Positions 54,303 to 64,000 of a stretch of 64,000 bases of DNA are shown here, one piece after another. The notes beneath the pieces were generated by a model, which was not told the origin of the DNA, did not search any database, and worked only from the letters and a program-made list of their open reading frames with translations. The first letter of the stretch is position 1, and every line of letters begins with the position of its first letter. Made by a program: the position numbers and the translations under genes. Source of the DNA: Stenocarpella maydis (lineage: Eukaryota; Ascomycota; Sordariomycetes; Diaporthales; Diaporthaceae); the NCBI GenBank assembly GCA_002270565.1, contig NQMI01000026.1, positions 1 to 64,000 of the forward strand, given 5' to 3'.

Positions 54303-57300
54303 ATGGTACGACTCAGGGAAATCCCTCGCACGGCAGCCTTGGCCTGGTCCTCTGGGCCGGCCAAACCGCTACTCGTCACTGGCACTCGCGCTGGGGCCGT
54401 CGACGACAGCTTCTCCGACGAGGTCAAGCTTGAGCTGTGGGACTTGAACCTGGACGATCAGGCGCAGGGAGTCGAGCTGCAGCCCATCGCTAGCGTCGCC
54501 GCAGATTCAAAGTACATCCTACTCCCGAGTGCTTTTTTTGCCCGCAGCAGCTGACTTGGCAATGCCAGATTCCACGACCTGGCCTGGGGCCCACCAGTCG
54601 ACGCGCACCCGCGAGGCATCATTGCTGGAGGACTGGAGAATGGGTCCTTGCATCTTTGGGATGCCGAGAAGCTGATTTCCGGCGCATCAGATGCCGAAAT
54701 AGCACACACCTCGAAGCACAGCGGCGCGATCAAGTCTCTCCAGTTCAACCCTCTCAAGCCCCAAATCCTAGCTACCGCAGGCGACAAGGGCGAGCTATGG
54801 ATCCACGACGTCAACGACATAGAGAACCCGCTGCGTCTCGGCAATGCCGCAGCCCGGTCAGACGATATCGATTGTGTGGCATGGAACAGGAAGGTCTCGC
54901 ATATTCTGGCAACCGGAGGCTCCGGAGGCTTCGTCACCGTTTGGGACTTGAAGACCAAGAAGGCCTCCCTGACCCTCAACAACAACCGCAAGCAAGTGAG
55001 CGCCATAGCATGGGATCCGCAGAACTCCACGAAGCTCCTGACGGCCACGCCTGATGACAGTGCGCCCGTTATTCTCCTCTGGGATCTGAGGAACTCAAAC
55101 GCGCCAGAGCGGACATTGCAGGGACACGAGCAGGGAGTGCTGTCCCTGTCATGGTGCGAACAAGACAGCGATCTGTTGATCTCCTCTGGCAAGGACAACA
55201 GAACCATTGTCTGGAACCCCCAGACCGGTGAGCGCTACGGAGAGTTCCCAGAAGTTACGAACTGGACCTTCCTGACCCGCTTCAACCCCCACAATCCCTT
55301 GCTGTCGGCCACAGCCTCGTTCGATGGAAAGATCGCCATTCAGACACTCCAGAACACCAATACTTCGACCACGCAGACTGCTGCGCAAAACAATCTGGAC
55401 GGGGAGGACTTTTTCACGAGCGCACAGACACAGCCTCAGGGTTCGTCGTTCTCGCTTCCTAAAGCCCCGGCGTGGATGCAGAGACCCATTGGTGCCTCAT
55501 TTGGTTTCGGCGGGAAGGTCGTCGTGTTCAGGAAGAATCCTGTTGCGAGTGGCCACCCTCGCTCATCAAAGATTTCAATCTCTCAGTTCTCTGTGGATTC
55601 CGAGGTTTCCGCCCAGGCCGAGAAGTTTGAGAGTGCGGTCCAGAGCGGGGATCTCAAGCAGATCTGTCAGTCTCACTTGGAGCAAGCCAAGACTGATGAT
55701 GAGAAGGCGGACTGGCTTGTCATGGACACGCTGGTAGCCGAGGATCCTCGCCAGCAAGTCATAAGCCACCTCGGCTTTTCGAAGGACGAACAAGTGACCA
55801 ATGGCGAGGAGGAGAAGGAGACCCCAGAGGGTGAGGAAGGTGATGCACCCAAGGAGAACGGCGTCAAGAAGTCCGCGCACAAGCGCATGACGAGCATTTT
55901 CGATGGTGCGGATGGCGATGACTTCCTTTCGGGCTTGGCCGCCAACAAGGGCGCCAAGACAGAGGACCCATTCCATCTTCTTAGCGAAGGCGATCCTTCC
56001 CTGGAGGATCAGGTCACCAAGGCTCTCATGCTCGGCAACTTTACCAAAGCTGCGGATATCTGCCTGCAGGAAGACCGCATTGCAGACGCCTTCATCATCG
56101 CTAACTGCGGTGGGAAGGAGCTCGTGGATAAGGTGCAGGCGGCCTATCTTTCCAACAAGAAGGGCAGCCCAAGCTATCTCCGTCTCCTGAGCTCGGTTAT
56201 TGCTGGCAACCTCTGGGATGTGGTATACAATGCGGACCTGGCCAACTGGAAAGAGACGATGGCCACGTTGTGTACTTTCGCACAGCCAAATGAGTTCCCT
56301 GACCTCTGCGAGTCGCTCGGCGACCGCATCCTCGAGTCAGGCTCGCGGAAAGATGCCTCTTTCTGCTACTTGGTCGGCTCAAAATTGGAGAAGGTTGTTT
56401 CCATCTGGATTGAAGAGCTCTCGGAAACTGAACAAGCCGAGATGAAGGAGCCCAGTGAGGACTCGACCTTCTCGGTACACGCCAGATCTCTCCAACAATT
56501 CATTGAAAAGGTCACGGTCTTCAGGCAGGTCACCAAGTTCCAGGACTCCGAGACCGGTCTCTCTTCGGACTGGAAGCTCACGGCGTTGTACGACAAGTAT
56601 GTTGAGTACGCGGACATTGTAGCTGCTCACGGCCTCCTCTCGGTGGCTCAGAAGTACCTCAATCTTTTGCCGCCGAACTATTCTGCAGCGGAGGTCGCCA
56701 GGGACCGTGTCAAGCTGGCGACTCAAAAGGTTGCTGCCCAGGCAGCTGCTCGTCAGCCAGCGACAGCGTCACGGACGGCTTCTCGGGCACAGGCTTCTCG
56801 GGCACAGCCTGTCGGCTATCAGCCGCCACAGCCTACTGTTCCAGCTGCTGCGAACCCGTACGCGCCACCCGCGCCGGTTCAGACTCCAGCTGGAAACCCG
56901 TACGCCCCGCCAGCACCGGTTCAGATGCCGTCTGCGAACCCGTACGCTCCGCCTTCGACAATACCCGCTGCCAATCCTTACGCGCCTCCCGGAGCTGCTC
57001 CGGTCGCCAACCCCTATGCCCCGTCGCCATCCGCAGCTTTTGGTCAACCCCAGCAGGGCTACGGGGGATTCGGGCAACCGCCGATAGCACCGCCGCCAAT
57101 GGGTGGTCCTCCTAGAGCAGGGACCCCGGGATCCAACCCGCCTCTTCTTCGGGCAAAGGATGTAGGCGACTGGAACGATGTGCCGATGATAACGAAGGTG
57201 CCGACCCGCAAGTCCACACCGCGTGCGGCTCCCATCACAGCGCCATTCCCTGGTCAGCAGCAGGGCTCCGGGGCGCCACCACCGCCCCAGAGTCCATATG

Positions 57301-58209
57301 GTGCTCCTCCACGTGCCACGCCTACTCCGCCTCCTCCACCACCGAAGGCGGGCCAGGCTGGCCCGCCTCGTGTAACCTCTCCCTTGGCAGGACCACTCCA
57401 GACGCGGGCGCCACCCATGGCCTCGAATGCATATGCCCCTCCACCCGGCGCAGGCGCGCCACGGACCGCGTCTCCATACAGCGCGCCTCCGGCGGGACCA
57501 CCGCCGTCATCTCGATACGCTCCTGCACCAGCTACCCAGCAGTTTTCTCAGCCACCAGCCGCATCGATGCCTCCTCCTGCTGCTGCTGCTGCCAGCCGGC
57601 CGCCACCAGCCAATCCCTACGCGGCCCCCCCAGCTGCGCCAGGCCAGTTTGCGCCGTCGCCGTATGCCCCGGCTGGCACGCCAACGGGCCAGCCCCCTGT
57701 GGCGCCACCGCCGTCATCGTTTGGCCCTCCGCCAACTGCACAGTCAGCCGCGACACCGCCGCCACCAAGGTCTAATGCTTCGCCAGCTGCCGCTCCTCCC
57801 AAGGCCAGGCACCCGGCTGGAGACCGGTCTCACATCCCAGCCAGTGCCCAGGGCATGGTTGATATCCTCAGCCGTGACATGCAGAGAGTCGCATCGAAGG
57901 CGCCGCAGAACTTCGCCCCTCAAGTGAAGGACACGCAGAAGCGGCTGAACCTGCTATTCGACCATCTGAACAACGAGGAGCTGGTCAAGCCGGACACAAT
58001 CGCACAGCTCACTCAACTGGCCAACGCACTTGAGTCCAAAAATTACGCCGAGGCTCATCAGATCCAGGTGAACATTCATGAGAACAAGACGGAGGAGTGT
58101 GGTAATTGGATGGTAAGTCTACATGGGCGCAATCGCAGGATGACTGGATGCTAACTAGGTTCAGGTCGGAATCAAGAGATTGATCAGTATGAGCAAGGCG
58201 ACTCCTTGA
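54303..58209 (+). CDS. sec31: SEC31, outer-coat subunit of COPII vesicles
   Basis: Exons are 54303-54511, 54569-58112 and 58165-58209, giving 1265 residues. Exon 1 ([17 protein letters not shown]...SVAADSK) joins [20 protein letters not shown]. The tiny last exon encodes [14 protein letters not shown], the usual SEC31 C-terminus. The first third is a WD40 propeller ([53 protein letters not shown]). An alpha-solenoid that pairs with SEC13 follows. A long Pro-rich region from about residue 760 to 1140 contains repeated NPYAPP units (about 831-890), and a helical C-terminal domain ends the protein. It forms the COPII cage at endoplasmic-reticulum exit sites, and its Pro-rich part stimulates Sar1 GTP hydrolysis through SEC23. 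The length fits filamentous fungi. Confidence 0.95.
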
Positions 58210-58761
58210 AGGGAGAGGACATGGGTAATTCCTGCTTCTTGAGCTTGGCAATGCTCAGGAAGGAAAAGTAGATAGCCCAGAAAAGAGTCGAAGACAATGG
58301 TATCCCTCCGAGTAACCGTAGTATGCGTGGAACTTCCCCCACCGATGGGGCGCCCATAATATGACGCAGTCGTGGGTTCAACCAGCTTTCAAGACATCCA
58401 ACATTAAGTGTGCAAGAAGAATTACTAGTGAATGCAAGCTTTCACAACTGTATGAAGGGGCCGCCTGCAGCCCTTTTTGGGGTCATTATTATTATCATCA
58501 TCATGATGATTAAAAAGAAAAAAAGAGGACTGTGGTCGGACCAAGAACGAAGCCAGCCACTGACCGAATGGAAGCTGCTCGTGCGAGCTGAGCCCAGGCC
58601 AGCTCTGATAAGATAAGCTTTGTACCAAGTACACCTTCCAAAAAGCTCCAGCAACAGAGGTCACGTCAGACCTTGGATGCCCCAGCCTGAGGATCGTCAC
58701 TGAACACACCAACCGCACCAACCGGTGGACAAGCATCAGCACCCCTCCTGAGTCCTGAGCC
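58210..58761. other. Intergenic region, sec31 / get2
   Basis: About 550 bases between two genes on the same strand. It includes a short ATT/ATC/ATG microsatellite (58484-58513) and the get2 promoter. I see no gene in it. Confidence 0.55.
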
Positions 58762-59870
58762 ATGACAGAGCCAGCAGGGCTGAGTCCCGATGAGGCCGCG
58801 GCCGCTGCGCGAGCAGCTGAGCAGGCCCGGTTGCGCAAGGAACGCCGCGAGGCAAAGATCAAGGCCGGCGGCAGTGCTCGCCTGAACAGGATCACTGGGC
58901 TGGGGGGTGGCCTCCAGAGGGGTTCGTCTTTTCTCCAAGACGGGCAACACCATCTCACTCCCAAGCTGACATGAACGGCACAGACCCAATACCAAGCAAT
59001 CCTCCTCCACCCGCAGCAGCCAAACCGGAGGCTGGCGCGGACCAACAACACGGCGACCCGGACGAGGTTGACATATCCGAGCACTACTACGAGCCGCTGA
59101 AGACAAGCCGTATCCCGTCGCCATCTCCCGCCGCCAGGGGTAGCGGCGGCCCGAACAACATGTCAGAGGACCAGCTGCGGCAGATGATGCTCGGCTTCGA
59201 CCGCCCGGGCACCCCGGGCACCCTGCGCTCCAGTGGCACCCCGCCCCCGAACCCTTTCGACCCCGCGGCCATGTTCGGCGGCGGCAACGGGCAGGAGGAC
59301 CCCATGATGAAGATGCTGTCGCAAATGCTCGGCGGGGCCGGCGGGATGCCGCCCGGCATGGGACACGGCGGCGCCGGTCCCGGCGGTCCCGGCAGCAACC
59401 CGTTTGCCGGGGGCGGCCCCTTCGCGGGGGGCATGATGCAGCAGCAGCAGCAAAATTCCGCCGCGTTCGACCCCTACGCTGCGTTCTGGCGCGTGGTGCA
59501 CTTCCTCCTCGCGGTCGGGCTGGGGCTGTACATCGCGGCGGTGTCGGGCTTCACGGGGACCAAGATCGAGAGGGAGAGGGGTGCCTTCGCCGACAGCACC
59601 GGGCGCACATCTGACGAGGACGGCCGCAGGTACTTCTTTTGGGCCTTCGCCACGGCCGAGACGGTCCTGCTCACGAGCAGGCTGCTCCTTGACCAGGGGC
59701 GGGCGCCGCCCCCGGGGATGCTGTGGACTATCTTGGGCTTCATACCGGATGGGAGGATGAAGACGCTGGTGACCACGGGGCTCAAGTACTCTAGGATTTT
59801 CAGCACCTTGCGGTCGGATATTCTAGTCTGCGTTTTTGTGCTCGGTGTGGCTTCCTGGCTGAGATCTTGA
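58762..59870 (+). CDS. get2: GET complex subunit GET2
   Basis: Exons are 58762-58921 and 58984-59870, giving 348 residues. The 62-bp intron has a gctgac branch. The cytosolic N-terminus carries the basic patch ARLRKERREAKIKAGG then ARLNRITGL, which in GET2 recruits the Get3 ATPase. A Pro/Gly/Met-rich disordered linker follows. Three hydrophobic segments lie near residues 221-243 (WRVVHFLLAVGLGLYIAAV), 270-290 (YFFWAFATAETVLLTSRLLL) and 331-346 (ILVCVFVLGVASWL). GET2 and GET1 form the endoplasmic-reticulum receptor for tail-anchored proteins. The linker is unusually rich in Gly-Gly-Met repeats. Confidence 0.88.
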
Positions 59871-62301
59871 GCTGGAAGTGTCAGACCCGCGAGCCGCCTA
59901 GAGCTTCATTGGGCATACAGAAGACTGAGGACATGATTAATACATTTCTTGGCCCGGTCGTGAATTACCCTCTACACCTACTCTGTTCGGTTTGATTGTC
60001 ACGGGCGCAATGCCTTGAGCTCCCAGCTTGTAGCCGCGACACCCCAAACCGTAAATGTCTAATGGGTTTGAGCTGCTTTTTGACTTCTCGTTCTGGATTT
60101 ACCTCGATCGATATCCAAACACATACAAGTTGAATTATGGCAAATTGCCCCCCATCCCACAGTTCAAAGTCTCATAGAGAGTTGACAACCAGTTGCTGTA
60201 ATTCTAAACCCTAGGATCCGACAATTTCCGGCGAGGATAAACGCAAGACTCGGAAAGGGTTCCCAACCGTCCAGTATCGGGGAAAGTAAGGGGAGCCCAG
60301 TCGTGAGTCTCGTGGCTCAGTCCAACAAAAGTCCCTGAACTTGCTTCTTGAAGAAGTACGTGGAAAGTCTCAAGCGAAAATGAGGAGGGGAATCCAATGG
60401 ATCATTTCCAAGTTTCCGCAGTGCTAGTATAGATTTCGATACAAAATTCTTTGACACATCAGCGGGCGTGGACAGCGCTGCCAGTGGCTTGTATCATCTC
60501 TGCGAGGATAGCTGTCTGGATTGATTTCAGACCTGGCTGGATCGTTTGAACCGGCTACTTATTAGTATTCATGTTACGTGACCATCGCTTTACTTAAATT
60601 TTTGTGTGTTGCAATGCTATTCACATTCTGTTCAACAAGACATCGATATCTCAACTGTGGCCTTTCCCAAATCGATCTCGTAGTTTCTACATCACAAATC
60701 GAGTTCAATTTCTTCCAAGGCCTTTGGTCAAATCAAGCACACTACATATGCTTGATTAAGAGAAGCCCTAGAGGAAGAATCTAGCTGCTCGGGTAATTCT
60801 CTGCAAGGGAGAACGCCATTTTCCGATAACCTTCTCGTTTCAGTACCCCCAAGATGACCCGAATTAGACCCCACCCAAAGCTTGCAAAAACCTGAATGTG
60901 CATTTAAACGGGCTTTGTGGAACAGTGCCGGGCCAAGAGCCCGCAGAGATGCTATCGAGGCCCGACGAGGGTATGGCAAGTTGCAAACCTCCGCAACAAC
61001 ATAACCTCTGTCAGAGGTAGACGGGACCCCCAAGTCACAAGAGACACATCCCGGCCGTGAATCACACCGGTGAGGTCCTACGAAAATGACGGACAAGTCT
61101 CGTGACGCCGAGAGGAAGGGGAGGTAGTTTGCGATCATGCAGTACCCCGGGTCAATGCTCTGCCTCACGATGGGAGTGTGCAGCTGGGAGAGGGGGGGGG
61201 GGCGACGGCGGGCTGGCGCACATATATTTACCCAGCTAACAGCGTGGGCCTGTCCGGTTCTACAGCATGACGTCCGTCCGTGAATCTGGTAACCACCTGC
61301 CCAGCCCGGTCACTCTTGTCGTGGGTCCACGGCAGGGACGTCAGATTGCTGCGGTGGCAGGAGGGAAACATTGAATGCATGCAAATGCTCATGCATTGTG
61401 AACGGGCGAGGGCCAACAAATGCTGCAATTGGCCTGGGTGCCCCATGCCGTGGTCAGGACTCAAGTCGCACAGCAGTGAAACCCAAGTATCATCGATGCA
61501 ACGGCTTTCTTCGACAGGCGACCTGCTTGAGGCCCGCAGGATTCGGTCCTCTCTCCCCTCCCATGCAAGCGTGCGTGACAGAGTGTACATACACCCGCAG
61601 AACTCGGTACCCTCTTCGCATAAGCCATCCTGGCTTCGCAACGAGTTGGATTCCCCTTTGCGGCTCGCCAAGGGGGTTTTGATTGGTCCAGCCTGCATTA
61701 CATTTGGCCCCGGGACTGAATATCTCTCGGCAGGCCTGAACAAAGCCCCGGCAGGACGGCAGACTGTGTACAGGGTGTCAACAAACCGACTCACTGTTGC
61801 GAAGAAGCCCAGGCTGGCGCGGTACGACATTCTCAGCACATGTATGACTTTTTGTCAGATTTGATGCAGGCCGGCGCGGTCCTCTCAGATAACAGGCCGG
61901 CCACGCTACCTCGTGAGGTAGAGCCAGAGCCAGTATTGTGAGCCAGAACTGGATGAAGCTTGAGAGTATCTCATCCGGCACAGGCCTGTGGCAAACAGAT
62001 GCCGGTGCTGCCGTCAGGAAATTGCCATTCGGGATGGGGCCAGACGATATGTAATCCATTCAGCAATTCAACACGGCCAGGGCATGTCTCAGGAATCACG
62101 GTTCCCACTTGTGTCTCCTCACTGATCTACCATTACCTCAACGCGAGGGGGACATCTCGCCATGCCTGCGCAATGCCAAAAGCATGCAGTGCACTACAGC
62201 CGGATGCACAATCCCTGGGCCCGCAGCCGCAGTCACACCTGGTATGTATGCCTGCCGGGCGGGAAGACTGGCCATCTCTCTCGCCCTGGCCCTGGCCCTC
62301 A
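59871..62301. other. 2.4-kb convergent intergenic region, get2 / beta-helix gene
   Basis: Overlapping open frames of up to about 200 residues at 61228-61864 lie on both strands but look like chance: no family match and no splice signals placed sensibly. The middle part (60000-60750) is AT-richer. I see no supported gene. Confidence 0.5.
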
Positions 62302-64000
62302 TCAGGGGTACTCATCGACAGTCTGCCTCATCGCCTCCTCGGGCGTGTTCGCATAGACCCTCCCCCCCCTCCCATTCACCACATGCGTGATCTCGCTGCC
62401 GCTGGTCCCGTTGAGCCAGACAGTAGTCATATGGTGCAGCCTCACCCCCTCGGCCCCGGCACCCTCGGGGGCCTCGATGGCATTCTCGCACCTGACGGGG
62501 GCGTCGCGGAAGTACGAGTAGACCCCCAGCCCCCAGGCCTCGTGGCGGCGCACGCCGGCCGACACCTTGTACGACGCGAACCCGTTGCGCGCGCCCCGCT
62601 CCGACATGTAGTCGGCCTGGCGGGGCGGGTCGTAGGGGATCTCGCTCTGGTAGAAGTAGACGCGGCCCGCCTCGCCGTTCCACAGCGTCTGGTACCCCTC
62701 GTGGTGCTCGTTGAAGAGGCCGTACGCCGTGGCGCGGTCCCCGTTGACGACGAGGCCGCTCCTGGTGGGGTTGGCGTCCCAGCCCGCGCACGCCGGGCCG
62801 CGGCCGTGGTCGGCGCGCCACAGCCAGAGCTGGTCGCCGACGACGTCGTGGCTGTTGATGACGATGCCCGCCGTGTTGCGGCCGGGGTGGGCACCGCCGG
62901 TGCGGACCGTGAGGTCGTACAGGAAGGTCGGGTTGGAGGCGTGGCTGGCGGAGCTGCCAGGGGGCCCTACCTCCAGGAGGGACGGCGAGTTGGCAGGGCC
63001 GGCGTCGATGATCAAGCCCGCTATGGTGACGCCGTCGACGTCAGCCACAGAGATGGCCGGGCTCCCATTAGTGGGCACCAATGACGGGAAGCCCAGGCCC
63101 AAGATGATTGTACCTGGGCGGGTGACTCTCAGGGCATCGCTGAGACTGTAGACGCCCGGCGTGAAGAATATGTGCCTGCCCGAGCCGAGTGCCGCGTTGA
63201 TGGCCGCAGCATCCGCACCGGGCTGGGCCACGTAGAAGGCCTCCTCGAGGGGGATAGACTCCCCAGGGGTAGGGCCAGCCGTCCAGGTCGGGCCCCTGGT
63301 GTCCCTCTGCAGGGCCGGTTTGAAGACAGCCAGCCTGTCCTGTCCGTCGACGTAGAGGTACGGCTTCTCCCGCATCACAGGTGTCTGCTCGACCGTCGTG
63401 TATGGCTCCTTGGGCCAGCCGGCCTGGCTGGGGGCATTCTCGCACCCGACAAAGACCATGTTCCACACCCCGTTGGCCCAGCTGCCCCACCTGCTGTTCC
63501 TCGACAGCCACTGCTGCTGCGACCCAGGGAGGACCTGCCCGTCGACGACGGTGTCGGCCATGTACCCACCGCTCGCCCAGCCGCCCGCCCCCGTGGCAGG
63601 GTCGACCTGGAACAGCCACAGGCCATTGGCGCTCCTGACGTGCAGCCTCCTCAGCGGCGCGGCCTGCGACACGGCGATGGTGGTGGTCCTGTTGGTGGCC
63701 TCGGACGCCACGACGGCCAGGTTCTCGAGGGACCTCCAGAAGTTGCACGTGGCGTTGCGGTTCGGCATCCAGTAGGCGGGCACGTTGCAGCCCCCGCGGA
63801 TCACGACGTCGCCCGGGTCCCGGCCCAGCCCGCACACGGACGTGTAGAAGCCGACGTCGAAGAGGACGTCGTACGCGCCCGGCCTGAAGAGGAGGGCGTA
63901 GCGCTCTGCGCCGAACTCGTTGGCCTCCATGCGCCTGAAGATGTCTGCCGCCTGGGCCTGCACCGCGGGCGCGGGCGTGCTCGGGTCGAAGACGAAGACA
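62302..64000 (-). CDS. Secreted-type right-handed beta-helix protein, 5' end beyond the window
   Basis: The frame is open from the window edge (reading VFVFDPSTPAPAVQAQA...) to the stop at 62302, at least 565 residues with no intron and high GC. Landmarks: ALLFRPGAYDVLFDVGFYTS, GLGRDPGDVVIRGGC, NFWRSLENLAV, VSQAAPLRRLHV, GGYMADTVVDGQV, MREKPYLYVDG, FFTPGVYSLSDALRV, DVDGVTIAGLIIDAGPANSP, VINSHDVVGDQLWLWRADHG and NHE-like FNEHHEGYQTLWNGE. This set is known from bacterial (actinomycete) and fungal proteins often mislabelled adenylyl cyclase or coagulation-factor type. The fold is a pectate-lyase-like beta-helix, and an extracellular carbohydrate-acting role is likely but unproven. The signal peptide, if any, is outside the window. 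Confidence 0.8.
   Translation of the reverse strand, partial: VFVFDPSTPAPAVQAQAADIFRRMEANEFGAERYALLFRPGAYDVLFDVGFYTSVCGLGRDPGDVVIRGGCNVPAYWMPNRNATCNFWRSLENLAVVASEATNRTTTIAVSQAAPLRRLHVRSANGLWLFQVDPATGAGGWASGGYMADTVVDGQVLPGSQQQWLSRNSRWGSWANGVWNMVFVGCENAPSQAGWPKEPYTTVEQTPVMREKPYLYVDGQDRLAVFKPALQRDTRGPTWTAGPTPGESIPLEEAFYVAQPGADAAAINAALGSGRHIFFTPGVYSLSDALRVTRPGTIILGLGFPSLVPTNGSPAISVADVDGVTIAGLIIDAGPANSPSLLEVGPPGSSASHASNPTFLYDLTVRTGGAHPGRNTAGIVINSHDVVGDQLWLWRADHGRGPACAGWDANPTRSGLVVNGDRATAYGLFNEHHEGYQTLWNGEAGRVYFYQSEIPYDPPRQADYMSERGARNGFASYKVSAGVRRHEAWGLGVYSYFRDAPVRCENAIEAPEGAGAEGVRLHHMTTVWLNGTSGSEITHVVNGRGGRVYANTPEEAMRQTVDEYP

Noticed and set aside
61228..61864. Open frames of about 200 residues on both strands in the get2 / beta-helix interval
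   Set aside because: They overlap each other, show no known motifs and lack intron signals.

Overview
The window reads as nuclear DNA of a filamentous ascomycete, most likely a Sordariomycete. Genes carry short introns (about 50-130 bp) with GT..AG ends and CTGAC/CTAAC-type branch points. The protein set is fungal (HUL4-type HECT ligase, YPI1, SDE2, GET2, SEC31, COX12, MRP49, a DUF3712-like protein), and the gene-free stretches contain microsatellites and many TACCTA/TAGGTA motifs. The genus cannot be named from the sequence.

Positions 1-30409 are one giant, almost perfect palindrome. Bases 1-15205 are repeated in reverse complement as 15206-30409 with no spacer at the apex. Each arm holds, from outside to inside: a gene-poor stretch of about 5.4 kb; a three-exon DENN-domain gene; TRAPPC13, convergent with the DENN gene; a poorly coding stretch; a broken CorA-like transporter-domain gene with four in-frame stops; and a repeat-like, intron-rich fragment that runs into the apex. 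I found seven substitutions and one single-base indel between the arms. The indel leaves TRAPPC13 intact in the left arm and frameshifted in the right. This is either a very recent inverted duplication or, more likely, a fold-back assembly or library artefact.

From 30410 on the sequence is ordinary single-copy chromosome, except around a 25-N gap at 32815-32839. The roughly 650 bp before the gap are a noisy, deletion-rich copy of the roughly 800 bp after it. The gap therefore looks like two unmerged contig ends and not missing sequence.

Genes in the right half: ypi1 (PP1 regulator), gep3 (mitochondrial circularly permuted GTPase), mrp49 (mitoribosome), hul4 (HECT E3), a DUF3712/LEA14-like gene, a zinc medium-chain polyol/alcohol dehydrogenase, rps10, sde2 (splicing/telomere factor with a cleavable ubiquitin fold), cox12, an NDUFA4/B12D-family respiratory protein, a Cyp33-like RRM protein, sec31 (COPII coat), get2 (tail-anchored protein insertion) and a secreted-type beta-helix gene cut by the window end. 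Two themes recur. Membrane traffic is represented by DENN, TRAPPC13, SEC31 and GET2, and mitochondrial function by GEP3, MRP49, COX12 and the B12D protein. COX12 and the B12D gene share a divergent promoter. No CRISPR array, rRNA or convincing tRNA was found.
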